Below the pieces are notes generated by a model that was not told the DNA's origin, searched no databases, and saw only the letters and a program-made list of their open reading frames with translations. Source: Doryteuthis pealeii (lineage: Eukaryota; Mollusca; Cephalopoda; Myopsida; Loliginidae). From it: a stretch of 64,000 nucleotides of DNA. Every line of letters starts with the position of its first letter. The first letter of the stretch is position 1. Positions 18,560 through 31,859 of the stretch are shown in pieces. The position numbers and the translations under genes are program-made. Where the stretch lies: assembly GCA_023376005.1 (NCBI GenBank), contig CM042152.1, positions 72,059,411 through 72,123,410 of the forward strand, in the 5' to 3' direction.

Positions 18560-19905
18560 AAATATAATCTTCTTATGATAATGGAGATTGTGAGTTTTTC
18601 TGTCTGTAACGAAACTATAGTTTTATACTCTCTCTCTCGTATATATTTGCTAGTTCTTCTATATATAATACTCGTGTTCTTAATTGTACGACCGTTATTA
18701 TCGTGCACACCCTCAGGTAAAATTCAGACTCCAAGATGAAATGAGAAAATGTAAATCCTCTTAATATGGTGTGCTTATCCAAACCGAATCTTATCTTTTC
18801 ATGAGTGTCATCCCTCAGCTAAATAATGGACTATTCCGTTTTTAAAATTAGAAAGAAAGAAACGGAAGAAAAAACGATATACTACACAAAACATATATAC
18901 AGGAAAGACAGAAAAGATAAGAAAGAAAGAAAAGAAAGAAAGAAACAGTAGTAGTGTAAAATAGAGAAGATGGCGGGCGCGCGTAAGAGATAACGCAATC
19001 TGTTTCATCGAACATAATGAAAAGATGAAAGAAGGAAAGAAAGATAAAAACTGAAAGAGAGTAAAATCAAGATTATTATACTTTTTATATATTAATTATT
19101 TCACAGTAGTCTTTAAGTAAACAAACATTGTTGTAATAATAAATTATCATACTTGTGGTATATCACAGGTTCTGTTATTAATTTTGACTTGAGCTTTAGT
19201 GGGAATATCGTGTGAGTTAGCCACTAAAATTAGAGTTTGTTTTGTTTGTTTGGAATTTTACGGCATGTCAACTCTTGGCGTATTTTATTACCGTATATTT
19301 TTTTATCATTCACGCTTGGAGTGATACACTTAATGCTATTGACATTAAAATGTGATTTTAATAAATATGTGCGTGTTATTATAGATTTCTAATTTGCTGG
19401 TTCTATTTTAAATGAATATCAGCAAACACCTCGGGATAAATCTTAAAGGAAATACATACAACGAATAATAAAGTGCAATTTTCTTTTTTATTAATCCTAC
19501 AAGAAGAAATGACTAATTTTCATTCTTTACTTCCTATTTTAACTAAATAGTTAAAATAGGATAGTTTAGCTATAAAAGGCGGAGGCGTGCGCAGAGGCAT
19601 CGGGGTGTGACTTTCGCTTGTTCTATTTTCTATTATACACCCTCTCAATGTTAAACTTTATACTGCATTTCTTATTTAGTTTCTACAAGCCTTTCAATTT
19701 AATTAATTTTATACATAAAAACTTAAATTTTTACCCATAGGGTGGCATGTATTTGTTTCGTACTTCTAAAATCCGTAATATTCAAACTGTATAATATCGA
19801 CTAATCTTTGAAAGAGGTCAGATTACATTACGCTTCTTGAAAGCAAAATACGCATTATTTTGGTAATTTTTAGTTACTTATGTATTCATTTATCTATTTC
19901 CTATT
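18560..19905 (-). repeat. Modules G and E, mirror copies
   Basis: Module G occupies about 18,600-19,220, a D 3' fragment 19,235-19,330 and module E 19,360-19,905, all opposite to 16,405-17,705. Indels between the two versions are scattered in homopolymers and short repeats. Confidence 0.7.
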
Positions 19906-21280
19906 TCAGTATCCAAATTCATATTGTCCTACGGTTTAAAACTTAACCTGATGCACCTCAGTATAAATATAAGAAGCGATTACACTTATCTTTACCTTGG
20001 CTGAAAAAGATACACAAACGGGAGTTGTTTTTTTTACAGTTAAAGAAATGACCCGATGGAAAAGTTGTACTGATGCGTTAAGGTTAGAGGAGACGGACGC
20101 AAGGGCGCAGAAGAAACGCTGAGATGAGTTATTAAGCAGACGATTGATTATGGTATGAGCAAGATTGAACACATGCTTGTAATCAGTCAGCAGGTATTTC
20201 AGAAAAATAAAGAAGAAAAAAAATATATGAAAACTAGAGAGCAGAACCCCGTATCGCGGCCTAACGAGGCGTAACAGCTCTCTATCTTTTCGTTGCATCA
20301 AAACCACTTTTCTAATGTGAGCCTAGCGCCGGTGCCGCAGCCACGTCAGACTGCTTGCTCACGGTGATGTTGCAAGGTACACAACAGGAAATGGTGAGAC
20401 ATACCTGGGTGTGGCTGACTAGGAGACGGTAGGTTCAAATAGCAGTAAAGCGCAACTACGAAGTATCGTTTGTTCTTCCTTGTTGGTCGTGAGAAAATTC
20501 AATCTGAATTTGCTGTAGATTTCTAAGACATTAATTTATTCAGCGCCAGTCCTTCCTTATTGTTTATTTCACTAAGTTTTGGCGTACTGTCCTACGCCTT
20601 CTTCGGGAAAGTTTTTTCAACATTCAATAAACCTTCAGTAATGGGGTGAGGAATGTCGAATATCAATTCTTTCTTGGATTATTTCTTACAGACAATGTGC
20701 TCTGTTATTATATTATATGTTATTATATCATTCGAACAGTTTCCTTTTTTCCTTGCCAATTCAATTGAATACGGGGGGGGGGAAAAACTGTAGGGTAATT
20801 CCCTTTAACGGGGCCTTTTTCTTTCCCAGGTTTTTTTGTGGTTGTTGTCAATTCAATAAATTTCCGCAGTGAATAGAGGTAATGTTGAACAGCATCCTTT
20901 CTTTAATTCATTCCTACAGCATCCAATCCCATTGATCTCCCTAGGTTATTTCCTAATATCCTGTACTATCGGACAGACACATCTGACGATCACAGCCTAT
21001 AACGCTTTGTCTCTTACTGTGCGGAATACGTGTGTTGTAGCTGAAACTTGCTCTATCGACGCTCTTATTACGCTCTCTGTTTTTGTTGTAGTTTATTTGT
21101 GAAAATAAACAGGGGGATTTACATTTAGAACGTTTCTTTACCAATATCATAATAAAAAGCTTGATTGCGTCTAAGTTATTTTAATTTCCACTGAGCGTTA
21201 TATCCATTCGTCAGCTTTTGTGTTCTGGGTTGTTATACGTTCAGTGTACAATTCATTGTAGATCAAATATGGTGATATAC
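19906..21280. other. Mirror of the unassigned block 15,040-16,400
   Basis: It includes the diverged tandem pair (about 20,530-20,890, reversed). Around 20,760-20,840 this arm is locally scrambled (a G run, then AAAACTGTAGGGTAATTCCC) relative to the other two copies. That looks like read error rather than biology. Confidence 0.5.
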
Positions 21281-21419
21281 AAACAATAAAGATAAGGATA
21301 TTAGATCGAGTTCCATCAAGAAATGAAATTATGTTAGTACTTAAGTGCTGTTCAAATATGGCATTCTATTGAACTAGTATTTGTTCGTTGTGTTCTGAAC
21401 TGTTAAAGCCAGTATATAT

Positions 21420-22065
21420 AGGGGCGCTTGTCGTGTAACGGTTATCGTTCGCTACAAAATGAGTTGGTGACCGAACTCAATCCTGGGACGAGTCTGTTCC
21501 ATTTCACATAGCACTACTCGAGGTAAGATCCCAGTCTGCGCCTATATTATCAATAGGCTAGGGGAGAAATAGTTGGTGCATACTTAATGTATTAGCGCTA
21601 TGTGAAATGCAAATAGCTTTCGTCCAGATCTCTGAGTCCATTATCCAATGATGATATCATACACCACAACCTCAAGTATTCTAGTAATATATAGAAATTT
21701 ATTTTTTTTATTTCTCCATAAATGCGGAGCTGGCTGTCCGACAATACATATTGACCAAACCCCTGCGCACGACAGGATACGACACAAGGTCAATTTCTTA
21801 AGCGAGTTTAACAGGTTTGAATTCAGAGTTTTCCTTCGCCTTAGACCGGTTACCTAACCAAGCCGTTAAAAGAAGCTAGTTCTGCCTACTATTTACCCAT
21901 AAGCGATGGAGGGAGAGTTAGAACTTCATTACCTTCCCAAGGGTATTAGCGCAAAAGTGAAATGCATACCCATGTCAGGATTTGACTCGGGGCGACGAGT
22001 CCATTCCATGACTCTAACCATTACACCACGCGGCTTGTCCGACATATAGTCAGACATATCGCCCC
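21420..22065. mobile_element. SINE C cluster, mirror copies
   Basis: A plus-strand head (TCGTGTAACGGTTATCGTTC) lies at 21,425-21,520, followed by minus-strand pieces at 21,520-21,660 and a near complete minus-strand SINE C at 21,740-22,060 with GTAATGGTTAGAGTC as its reversed A-box region. They correspond to 14,285-14,925. Confidence 0.6.
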
Positions 22066-22539
22066 CGTTAAGATGGCCGACATGAATACGCCACTGAATC
22101 CTAAAAGGGTGCGGTCCGATAGGACACTAAATTATTTAGTGGTCAGGCTTCAGGTCTTGAGCTCTGAAGATGTGGCAGTATCTTTCGTTGCCATACTTCC
22201 AGATACACCACATGACTCGGAATGTATACCTATTAGCGGTTTATCTATAGGTTTGATGTCTAATAATTAAAAAATGATTTTTCAACTGGTTTCATACGTG
22301 GCTCTTAAAAAATTGACATTGCAACTTAAGAAATTTTTGTCCATCAGGGTGTCTTCGCACCCATCTCACCAGAAAAAAATCTGTGGGTTTAGTCGCCGAT
22401 GATCCGACGATGAAACAAGACATTGTAACAAGGCGGAGTATCTCTTTGCTCAACGGCCATCTAGTACATTATTTCTAAAGTCAACACCCCCCTAAACGCG
22501 ATAGGCGGAGTAAACATGGTAGATTCAGTACCGTGCCTC

Positions 22540-22955
22540 AGGCAACTGAAATTCTTGTAGGGTCACCTAAGGCAGACAGGCTTGCACCCAGTGGTATTAG
22601 AGCCACAACCCGACCAAAGGAGAAAATTCAAGAGGCGCCTGCTCCGGAAACCAGCAGTTACTTTTAGTCCACTCGTCCCTGCAGGGATACAAGAGTATCT
22701 GCATGTGGGGTTTGGGGACCGTTTGCGTACTTCTTATTTCCATGATACTCCATCTCTTGAATGGATGGAGCCAGCTCAACCCACCCCAGGTGAATGCTGC
22801 ACAAGCCAACACAGGACAACTAAGTGAAGTGTTTACTCTGTTAAGATAATGTGAACATTTCTTATTATAATTAAAGACCATAAATTTTTTACTGACTTCG
22901 GCATAAAATAGACCAACAAGAGTTTTTATGTCGTAAACCAACCAACTAACGAACA
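22540..22955 (+). mobile_element. Retroposon D, diverged subfamily, mirror copy
   Basis: It is the reverse of 13,355-13,800. It ends with AACCAACCAACTAACGAAC, the D tail. Confidence 0.6.
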
Positions 22956-23786
22956 GCCAACTAAGGGTATCAGTACTCGATACCGTAAATAGCCAGAATT
23001 TTGAATACTGATTTTCTGGGCAATCAGGCCATCCTCACCACAAGAGTGTGTTTGGACAATTTTACCAACTGATTACCAATGCGATCCTGCAAGCTCTCTC
23101 CCCTGTATCATATTTGGCCTTGTGTCCGTACTCAGCAATAGATTCATGTATAGAGCGCTGGTTAACAAGCAAATCTAGTATACTACGTTAGTTTTGATTA
23201 TAATTGGGTGCTCAGTAAGGCATGACTTGTCTCACTATGTTCAGCCTAGTAAATATCAATATATTTTTTGTTTGTTTCTTTGTTTGTTGTTTTGTTTTGT
23301 TTTTGGCATTTTTTTCTATGACGTTTTTTCTACATCATGCTTTGCTTAATGTAACATGTCAACGAATCTCGCCAGAAACCTTGAAACTGATTTACTTAGA
23401 ACTTAAAAAAGGTCATATTTTCTTTGCATTCAAACGTTCTATCTGTCTGGTGCCGTGTAGCAATTTTGGCAGTGAAAAATGACTAACAACCTTGCAATCC
23501 TCAGCCGAAGAACAGGTGTCACAACCTCGGAAGTTTTTTTTTTCTTCTTTTACTTTGGTTGGCCTCATGACTATTTGTTTTTTGCAGACATCGTCTAGCG
23601 CGAGATGATAATCGAAAGAGAGAAGAAGGAAAAACGTTTACATCCCCACCACATTCGGACTTTTTTTTTTTTTCAGTTTAGTTCTGGGCCAAATAATGCG
23701 CAACCTTCTTTTCTACTTCCTTTCTGCTTTTTCTCAGATGGATTGATGTTATTATCAGCATACTGTAAAATTAGTACGCTACATGA

Positions 23787-23950
23787 AAGAAGAAGAAGAA
23801 GAAGAGAAGAAGAAGAAGAAGAAGAAGAAGGGAAGAAGAAGAAGAAGAAGAAGAAAGTTAGGAAAAGAAAATAGACGGGATTGAAACGAAGAAGAAGAAG
23901 AAGAAGAAGAGAAGAAAGAAGAACAACAACAACAACAAAACAACAACAAC
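23787..23950. repeat. (GAA)n / (CAA)n microsatellite
   Basis: Mirror of 12,375-12,537, similar in length, unlike the roughly 400 bp tract of the third copy. Confidence 0.95.
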
Positions 23951-24099
23951 CATTAAAAAAGATATAAAGGGGGAGAGGGAGGTTTTCGGGCGCTTTGTTG
24001 CGAAGTAGTAGATAATCTGTTAGTATCACAGACCATTATCAGCGTAATGGGTTCTAACTTTATTCGGTGCTTTGTTCTTACGGCCTTCCAAGCTGAACT

Positions 24100-24275
24100 T
24101 AGTTATCTAATGGCCTAGGTCGTGGCTCTCACCGGTGACAGAGATCGGTGTTCGAGCCCTGTTAAATAGCTAGAAATTTCAAAACAGATTTTCTTGGCTA
24201 GCAGTACTTCGCAGATCGAAGTTATTCAATATGTCGAAGCAACATTTGACCTTGTGTCAGACTAAGCTTGTAAAA
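24100..24275 (+). mobile_element. tRNA-Glu-like SINE, mirror copy
   Basis: In the plus orientation the head TCTAATGGCCTAGGTCGTGG, CTCTCACCGGTGACAGAG and B-box GGTGTTCGAGCCC are easily read. It is followed by a 3' GACCTTGTGTCAGACTAAGC. Confidence 0.6.
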
Positions 24276-24419
24276 TATTAAGAGAGAAAGAGAGAGGTGG
24301 AAGAGTGAATTAAGAAAATCGACTGAAGAAATACTCGAAGCGAAATAAAGCTATAAAAAGAAGAAAAAACAAAATAGTGGTTTATAGGTGAAAAAAGAAG
24401 GCTAATTTGCATATTGATT

Positions 24420-24891
24420 TAGAAAATTTGATTTTAGTAAATATGTGCTTAGTATTATTGATTTCTACTGGTTTGGGTTTTATCTTAATTAATATGAGCA
24501 AAAATCTCAGTGATAAATCTTAAAAGAAATCCATAAATTAGAAGAAATAACAGTAATTTTATTCTTTACTTTCCACTTTAACTGAATAGTTAAATTAGGA
24601 AAATTTAGCTATGAAAGGCGGGAGTGATGGAAGAGTAAGTTTCAGTTGTTCTATTTTTCGATTATACCCCTCTCAATTTCAAATCGTTTTATCTGCATTC
24701 TTATTTAGTTTCATCAGCCTTTCTAATTTAGTATAATATTTTATTACATTAAAACATAAATACTTGCACCCTCCGGGTGCATATATTTGCTAGTAGTTTC
24801 AATTATATCATATAAAAATATTCAAGAGTTTAATTGCTTTAGAAGGATCGCAAACACTATCATGATCACACACACACACCACACACATATA

Positions 24892-24941
<50 letters not shown>

Positions 24942-24945
24942 TAGC
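24420..24945 (-). repeat. Module E mirror copy with (AT)n
   Basis: Bases 24,420-24,800 are module E reversed (GCCTTTCTAATTTAGTATAA). An AT run of about 60 bp at 24,890-24,943 is longer than the corresponding runs in the other copies. Confidence 0.7.
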
Positions 24946-26580
24946 GTTTAGTCATCTTTCTTCTATTTCTTCTGAATTTCTTAAAAAATATATTCAGGGT
25001 TTGTTTTTTTTTTTTTTTGCTTTTTTGCTTTTTTTTTTTGCTTTTTTTTTTCAAGAATTTTATAAATGTATGCATGAGTCGTTGCATCTGTCAATAAATA
25101 TACATTATACGGCTTATCTATCTGTCTGCCATTCAAATATCTAAATATTCACGTGGGTGTTATAAGAACGATAGTGGGTTGATTGAATATCATTCCCTCG
25201 TACAGAGAAAATGCAAAAAATAATTTACGACTAAGTAAATAAAAAAAATATCTTATTTGCTGTGCAAACTTAACAGAATAGAATACAGCATAGGAATACG
25301 TGATAAAAATGCTGTTATATGCGGAGGAAATTCTTTAATATGATATGTAACTGGTACTGAATAAGGATAAGAATTATGTTTTACATGTAATAATCTGCCA
25401 AGTCGTTAGGGGAAGCTCTAACCCCCATGTCCGTAGACAAGAACGCAACGGGTGGGTAGTTACTTATGTCGACACAGGAAGTCAGAATTAACTAAGACAA
25501 TTTGACTTTGGTACGTTCCTCTTCATAAGCACTGTTGACCACATCACCTTGTGGCTATTCGCAGACACGAGGGATAACTACCTTTTGTGTTTCCTAGCGT
25601 CAAATAGAAGAACCATGACAAGAAATGGATGTAAACGCTACACTAGTTTAGCATTTATCACAGTAATGTAAATGCACTATTTTGTTTTCTCCTTTGTACA
25701 GCAGACCACGAACGAGCATTTTGGGAAATACCACTAAGAAAGGAATAAAAGACAACGTTGTATATTTTAAAAGGGGTTTAATGGTGCAAAAGATTGCTAA
25801 AACCTTTTGCTTTAGCGGTCTCAAATCACATATATATAAAGGTAACAATTCATGAACGCACTTATCTTTGTCTAGAATTCATGTGGAATAAAGACTTCTG
25901 GTTGTATTAGTTGTAGGCTCATTCGTAGTTGAGTCTGCTGCTATGTTCACCCAAAGTTGGGGTGCTGTCTGTGTTGGTCTGTTGTATCAACCGTCTCTGC
26001 GCCTAAAATTTCCCCTGTGTATTCCCTTTGACTATTTTAGTGTTCTAAGGATTATGGTCCTTGCTAGTTGCTGCTTTCGGGTTCTGTCAGGGGAGGATAA
26101 CCCATATTTTTCATAGCATCTAGTCAGACAGTCAATAACTTCATTGAAAGCAACTTTAACAGTGGTTTTGCTTATCAAATTAATTCTTTTAATAAGGTAC
26201 ATGTGTGTCCATGTTGTGGACCATGTTGAACAGTGGTTCCCAAAGTGGACAGTACCCCCCCTTGAAGGTGGAAAGTTACAGCTGACCGTTATGATTGACA
26301 TGTGGTAAACTCAGTTGACCCTCTCCTCCCGAAAACGTGTGAAAAAAGTTTATTTTTAGTTAGTTGCGGCCAGTCACTCACCGAGAGAAGATGTTCTCTC
26401 AAGATATCACTTCTCACCGCGCGTTTCCGGCTGGGGTTGTTTTAATAAAGAAAATATAAAAACAACAAGTCTTTGTTAATTAATGTCGTAGACCAAATGA
26501 ACAATGGTTCCGCTTTTTCACTGTATAAATGTCCAGTCTAAATTATTAATATTCACTATAAGTGCATAGACAAGAGAAGA
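24946..26580. other. Mirror of the unassigned 1.65 kb block
   Basis: It corresponds to 9,736-11,395. It includes the 89-codon ORF at 26,032-26,301 (minus), identical in its last residues to the left-arm ORF. No domain is recognised. Confidence 0.4.
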
Positions 26581-26830
26581 GATTATGTGAAAAATAATAA
26601 TTTGTTGTGTAGAATGCACACACGTATACATGTGTGTGTGCTCATACACAAAACACATACACACACGCCACAAATGTACACACAAAATAATACGCACACA
26701 CATACACCCCCATACATAAACATACCTACATTCATAATCACTCGCAAACACACACACATACGCATACATACATAAATATAAGAACACACACACACATACA
26801 CACAAATATAAGTATACTTCCAGGACATAT

Positions 26831-26863
<33 letters not shown>

Positions 26864-27001
26864 TCAGCTTCTCTTCGATGAGTCCGGTTTAAAAACAAGC
26901 TCTGATGATGATTTTTATAAATCGAAATATTGTTCAATATTAGCTATGATATGATTTAAAATATTTTCATTTTAACAGCATTGTGTGTTTTCATATCCTT
27001 T

Positions 27002-27118
<117 letters not shown>

Positions 27119-27214
27119 GAAGGATGTGACACAATTCTGAACGGAGTTTTCCTTCTCCCCATACAGGTTGTCATACAAGGTTAAGTGCCCACTATCTCCT
27201 GCTGGTTTCTACGA

Positions 27215-27330
27215 CGACGAGGTCAGCGCTTCCTCGACGACATGGCGACGAATTGGACATACAAAAACTGCCACAACGCCTAAAAAAATTCATCGACCGA
27301 AATGGTGATTATGTAAAAAAAAAAAGGGTA
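27215..27330 (+). pseudogene. Mariner-family transposase C-terminal remnant, mirror copy
   Basis: The plus strand reads ...RHGDELDIQKLPQR, LKKFIDRNGDYV before an A-run frameshift. It abuts a minus-strand SINE C scrap (27,118-27,205). It is the same relic as at 9,015-9,130, so it adds no independent evidence. Confidence 0.5.
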
Positions 27331-27444
27331 GTTACATATTAAACCTTTTAAAATGAAGTAAACATTATAGGCAACACACAATAAACATTTCTGTGATTTC
27401 TAAATATTTTGGAGACCTAACCTTGGATTACTCACATACATATA

Positions 27445-27745
27445 TATCCCCAATCCTCTCCGCTGAGTAGGATGTGACACTTGGCTGATTTTTAAAGCGG
27501 AGTTTAACAGGTTTGGATTCAGAGTATTCGTTCTCCTAGAGACTGGTTTCTATAAAAGGTTAAAGAGCCCAGTCTGCCCTACTATTTACCTATAGCTGGA
27601 AGCAGAATAGTTGGAATCGCACAATTACCAATGGTATAGCGGCTATGTGAAACTGCAACAGCCTCGTACATTAATTTAACTCAGGTCGACGAGTCCGTTT
27701 CATACGACGATTACTATAAAACCATGCGCCTCCACTTATTGATTT
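27445..27745 (-). mobile_element. SINE C, mirror copy
   Basis: Reverse of 8,610-8,905, running from CAATCCTCTCCGCTGAGTAG to the eroded head near ACCATGCGCCTCCAC. Confidence 0.72.
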
Positions 27746-27867
27746 TATAGTTTTAGATGGGGGGGTTAAATTCAAATATAAATATATAGAACCCTGCATC
27801 CCGACGTACACGAGTTATCTTCCTTTGTTTGTATTTTCAAGTGTCAACTTTTAAATAGAAATGTTGA

Positions 27868-28105
27868 TATAGGGCCGTGTTAGCTCGTCGGTAGAGCGTT
27901 CGGCTAGAAACCACAAAGGTTCCTAGTTCGATACCAGGCCCTCGCCAACTCAGCGTATGAGTGGCACGGGGATTGTGCGTAAAGTAAGGACTGATGGTAG
28001 GTGTGGTGCTCCACTCTCAGATGCTAAAAAACAATCTCCTTGGTCTAGCGCTATTGAAAAGGGATAGACTCCTGGCTGATACCGACATTAGGCGCCCCGT
28101 CGACT
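27868..28105 (+). mobile_element. SINE A, mirror copy, full length
   Basis: It reads AGGGCCGTGTTAGCTCGTCG, GTAGAGCGTTCGGCTAGAAA, B-box TAGTTCGATACC, then CTCGCCAACTCAGCGTATGA and on to a CGACTTTACTTTACTTACTA 3' end. Confidence 0.78.
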
Positions 28106-28139
28106 TTACTTTACTTACTATTACCAATGGGGATTTTCA

Positions 28140-28345
28140 TCCTCCTCTGGGGGAAGCTCCCATGGCGTAGAAGCTAACGTGCTGGACTGTGACATCGTAG
28201 TAAGCGAGTTCGATCCAGTTACGCTATTACGCTCACTTTCGGACTAATCGAAAAGGTACAAACCCCCAACTATGGGTTAAATAGTACCACTTACTGTTCT
28301 TCTACAAGGATGGCTTTAGTAGATGATATCAAGTATTTTAGAACA
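28140..28345 (+). mobile_element. SINE B, mirror copy
   Basis: It reads CATGGCGTAGAAGCTAACGT, GCTGGACTGTGACATCGTAG, GCGAGTTCGATCCAG, then ACTTTCGGACTAATCG and AACTATGGGTTAAATAGTAC. Confidence 0.75.
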
Positions 28346-28397
28346 TTTGGAGAGACCTCACCGGATTACATGTGTGTAGCAATTCAAATTATGGAAT

Positions 28398-28470
28398 ATA
28401 AAAATGTATAAAGAATATAAAGAATGTATAAAGAATATAAGAATGTATAAAGAATAAGAATGTATATTCT
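28398..28470. repeat. 20 bp tandem repeat, mirror copy
   Basis: TATAAAGAATATAAAGAATG units, with one unit shortened. Confidence 0.75.
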
Positions 28471-28584
28471 AATCTCACCAGAATTAATTGTAAAGATTAC
28501 TGTTTCCGACGAAAAAGAAAAAATAACACAACTACAGATAATAAGAGATAGTAAAAATTAAGTAAAGTAGGTGGATGGGATTTA

Positions 28585-28800
28585 TTATGGTGGGTCACAT
28601 CGGCAGCAGGTAAGTCTATCCCTTTCTCACTAACGCTAGACCTGGGATTGTTTTTGCGTCTGAGGTGGAGCGCAACCGGTCATCAGCTCATTTTACCGCA
28701 CAGATCCAAACTACGGTTACTCATGCGCTGAGTTGGCGAGTGTTGGTACCGAACCCCGGAACCTTTTGGTTTCTAGGCGGATGCTCTACTATAATAATGA
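28585..28800 (-). mobile_element. SINE A, mirror copy
   Basis: Reverse of 7,515-7,740. The B-box appears as GGTACCGAACCCCGG. Confidence 0.7.
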
Positions 28801-28911
28801 CAAGATCTTTTTCTTTGAAAAATCAGTCAACTTAAAACATTTTTATTTGCGGTCAAGTTACACTAAAAGCACCGGTTCTCGTTCGATCACGGTAGTTATG
28901 CAGCGTGAACG

Positions 28912-29045
28912 TGAATAATTTTGATTTTTCAGATTGTTGTCCTCATCTTTATTGTAGTATGAATTGTGGTATGAATAAACACAACGTTGTGTTTATACAT
29001 ACAATAATAAAGATGAGGAAAAGTCTGAAAAATCAAAATTATTTA
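28912..29045. mobile_element. Short MITE, mirror copy
   Basis: Same terminal inverted repeats as 7,268-7,401 (TAATTTTGATTTTTCAG at both ends). It differs by small indels only. Confidence 0.65.
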
Positions 29046-29314
29046 CATAACGCCTCATCTAAAAAATAATTGCGATGAACATATTTAATACTTAATTAGA
29101 TGAACCACTTTAGCAACAGCTGGTACTGTAAGCAATCTGAGTCCTTTGTTCATTAAAAAATGACTTGATTTGGCATTAAATGACTTGAAAAGGGTTGATA
29201 TGCCGTAAAACAAAAGAAATCGAGCCAAACCTTTAAACCTGTCATATCTTCTTTTTTTGTCAAGAAGGGTTAAACAAGCAAAAAATATCCAAATGGATAG
29301 TGAGACGGTGAAAA

Positions 29315-29775
29315 GATGTTGGTTGGTTTGTTGGATTTTATGGTATGTCAACCTTTGTTGGGTTATTTTATGCCGAAGACGTTTTGTTTTATTTATTGTT
29401 GATGGGTATTCAAATTTTTATTTAAACTCATTTTGATCTATTCAACCGATTGATGGGACCCTAACAGGTACGACCACTCCGGGTCAGAGAGGCCTGGGAG
29501 TAATGACGATGAAGGGTACTTCACACTTCCAAGAGTCCCGATTTCGAACCCAACCATCATTTTGAGCACCACTTCATCCCTATTGCCCAAGTACTCTGAC
29601 CCGGAGTGGTCGTACCTGATAAGCTCCCACCTATGGATTGTATAGAAAATGTGTTTAAAACAAATTGAGTAACTATCAAGAATTAATAAAACAAAAACGT
29701 CTTTGACATAAAATGACCCATTAGGTTGACATGCTGTAAAAACAACCAACCAACCAACCAACCAACTCATCATTA
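29315..29775. mobile_element. Head-to-head retroposon D pair, mirror copy
   Basis: A minus-strand D at 29,315-29,545 and a plus-strand D at 29,560-29,775. The latter ends in AACAACCAACCAACCAACC, a clear (AACC)n tail. Confidence 0.7.
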
Positions 29776-29779
29776 GATT

Positions 29780-30490
29780 CAGTTTAACGTCAAACCCACG
29801 ACACATGAAAAGACGTAAGAAAAAAAGAAGAAAAAGGAAATTGAATACGATGTTTCGGGGTGTTGGACGAGATTTTTTTTTAATTAAGTAAATAGCAAAA
29901 TAAAAACCCAAAAGATTTAGGATAATCATCAGGGCAATAAATGAGGGCATTTGCGGACGTTGGTCAGCAGGCGGGCAACTTATTTTTTATCTGTTCCACT
30001 TTTTTCTTTTTTTTCTTTTTTTTTGTTGATGGACACGAGCAAGTCACGGCCAGCTTTCGTGGTATATGTAAATAAATCAAATAAAAAGCAATCATTATGA
30101 ACAGGAAGAGAGCCACATGCAAAGAGCGTCTGACACGGGATATCAAGCGGTGAGTGGGTAGTGGCGAGAATAAGGAATGCAGAACACGACCAAAAATCCA
30201 TAGTGACAGGTACCCGCGCCTAGCTAAGCAGGGGGCTGTCAATATGGTTTTCAGGGGAGCAAGTAAGCAGCGGGATTCGGGGATAGGGGATTGGGGGAGG
30301 CTGTTCCTCGTTTTTTCTTCTCTTCCTCAACTGTTTCCCTAATTGGTAATTGGGGGGCATTACGATGACCATTAGAATTTTAAACTCAAGTGAGAAAAGA
30401 ATTGAATGACATGAGCAATTGGTTCACAAAATAAAATGGCTGTTACAGAGGAAAGAACAATTTCCTGGTGTTTTTTTTGCTTCATTTGCT
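29780..30490. other. Mirror of unassigned block 5,793-6,520
   Basis: No recognised element. The ORFs differ in frame from those of the left arm, which argues against coding. Confidence 0.4.
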
Positions 30491-30494
30491 TACC

Positions 30495-30512
30495 CCCCCT
30501 CTCTCTCTCTCA

Positions 30513-30562
<50 letters not shown>

Positions 30563-30689
30563 CTCTCTACAACACACACACACACACACACACACAATAC
30601 ACACACAGACGGTTTATGAATATCGCAGTCTGTTCATATTTATCTATCTATCTATCTCATGCAACTACATGCATACATACACAGAAATA

Positions 30690-30771
<82 letters not shown>

Positions 30772-30780
30772 TTGTGTGGT
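30495..30780. repeat. (CT)n / (CA)n and (CT)n / (GT)n microsatellites
   Basis: Two compound tracts at 30,495-30,605 and 30,690-30,780, mirror of 5,395-5,792 and shorter in places. They account for the 175-codon S/L-rich ORF here. Confidence 0.95.
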
Positions 30781-30934
30781 GAGTGTGCATGTGCGTGTGA
30801 ATTTCTGTGCATATGCGTATGTGTATGTGTATCAATGTGTGTCAATGTTTGCGTATACGTGAGTGTATGTGCGTGTGTGTGTGTTTCCATTTTTGTGCAT
30901 ATGCATATGTGTATCAATCACTGCGTATTTATAT

Positions 30935-31190
30935 GTATTTACCAACCCCTCCGCACGAGTTAGGATGTGACATAAGGTCATTTTTCTCAAGCGGAGTTAA
31001 ACAGGTTTGAATTAGAGTTTTCCTTCTCCTAGACTAGTTGCCTATAGCTGTAGGGAGAGTTGTTGGATGCCATACCTTTCACAAGGGTATTAGCCATATG
31101 TGAAATGCAAACAGACTCGTCCAGGATTTGAATCAGGTCGACGAGTCCATTTCTACGACTATAACCATTGCACAATTTACCACCGTTCAA
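30935..31190 (-). mobile_element. SINE C, mirror copy
   Basis: Reverse of 5,094-5,345. The reversed A-box appears as GACTATAACCATTGCACAAT. Confidence 0.75.
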
Positions 31191-31859
31191 TTTGTGCGTA
31201 TATTGTCGCGTGTATGTGTGTATGCGTAGATATATGAGTGGCTCTACATTTCAATTCATATGTGTATGTATAGTCCATGCATACGTATCAATGTGTGAGT
31301 ATATATGAACCGTCTGAGTAGGTGTATCTGCATAGGTTTCTCTGTATTTATATGCATAAATACATGTTTTTAACATTCACCGATTTTTCAAAAATAAACT
31401 AAGCTCCGAGAAAAATGTTTCAACATGTTAATGATAAATAATAACACTTTATTTTTTTTATTTTTTTTTTTTGTAATAAAAAACTACTTTGTACCATAAC
31501 CCTAGAAAAACCAAATATCCAATCATACGGTCTATCTCAACGTTCTATTTTCAGCGTTCCAAATTTTTAAAAAGAACTTCGATTTCGAAATATTCCAAAA
31601 ATCTCTGTTGTTTTTTCCCAACGAATTTTTTCATTCAAAATAATGTTCACTCTGATGAAGGTCGATTCTTCTATGTTGCGAAATATTTTCACACACATAA
31701 ACTGACCGAAACACATGTGTAAGTGATATCGATTAATGTGATATCGATTAAATTCATTTTATCCATCTACATTTCTTTTCTTTACTCATTTTTCCTCATA
31801 ATACATGTGTATGCGTTTGCATCAATGTGTGCGTATATGCGTGCGTGTTTGTATAGGTA

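Noticed and set aside
19936..20307. 123-codon ORF also partly seen at 43,630-43,872
   Set aside because: Agreement between copies is limited to a middle section and is expected from recent duplication. No domain, start context or splice signal that I can defend.
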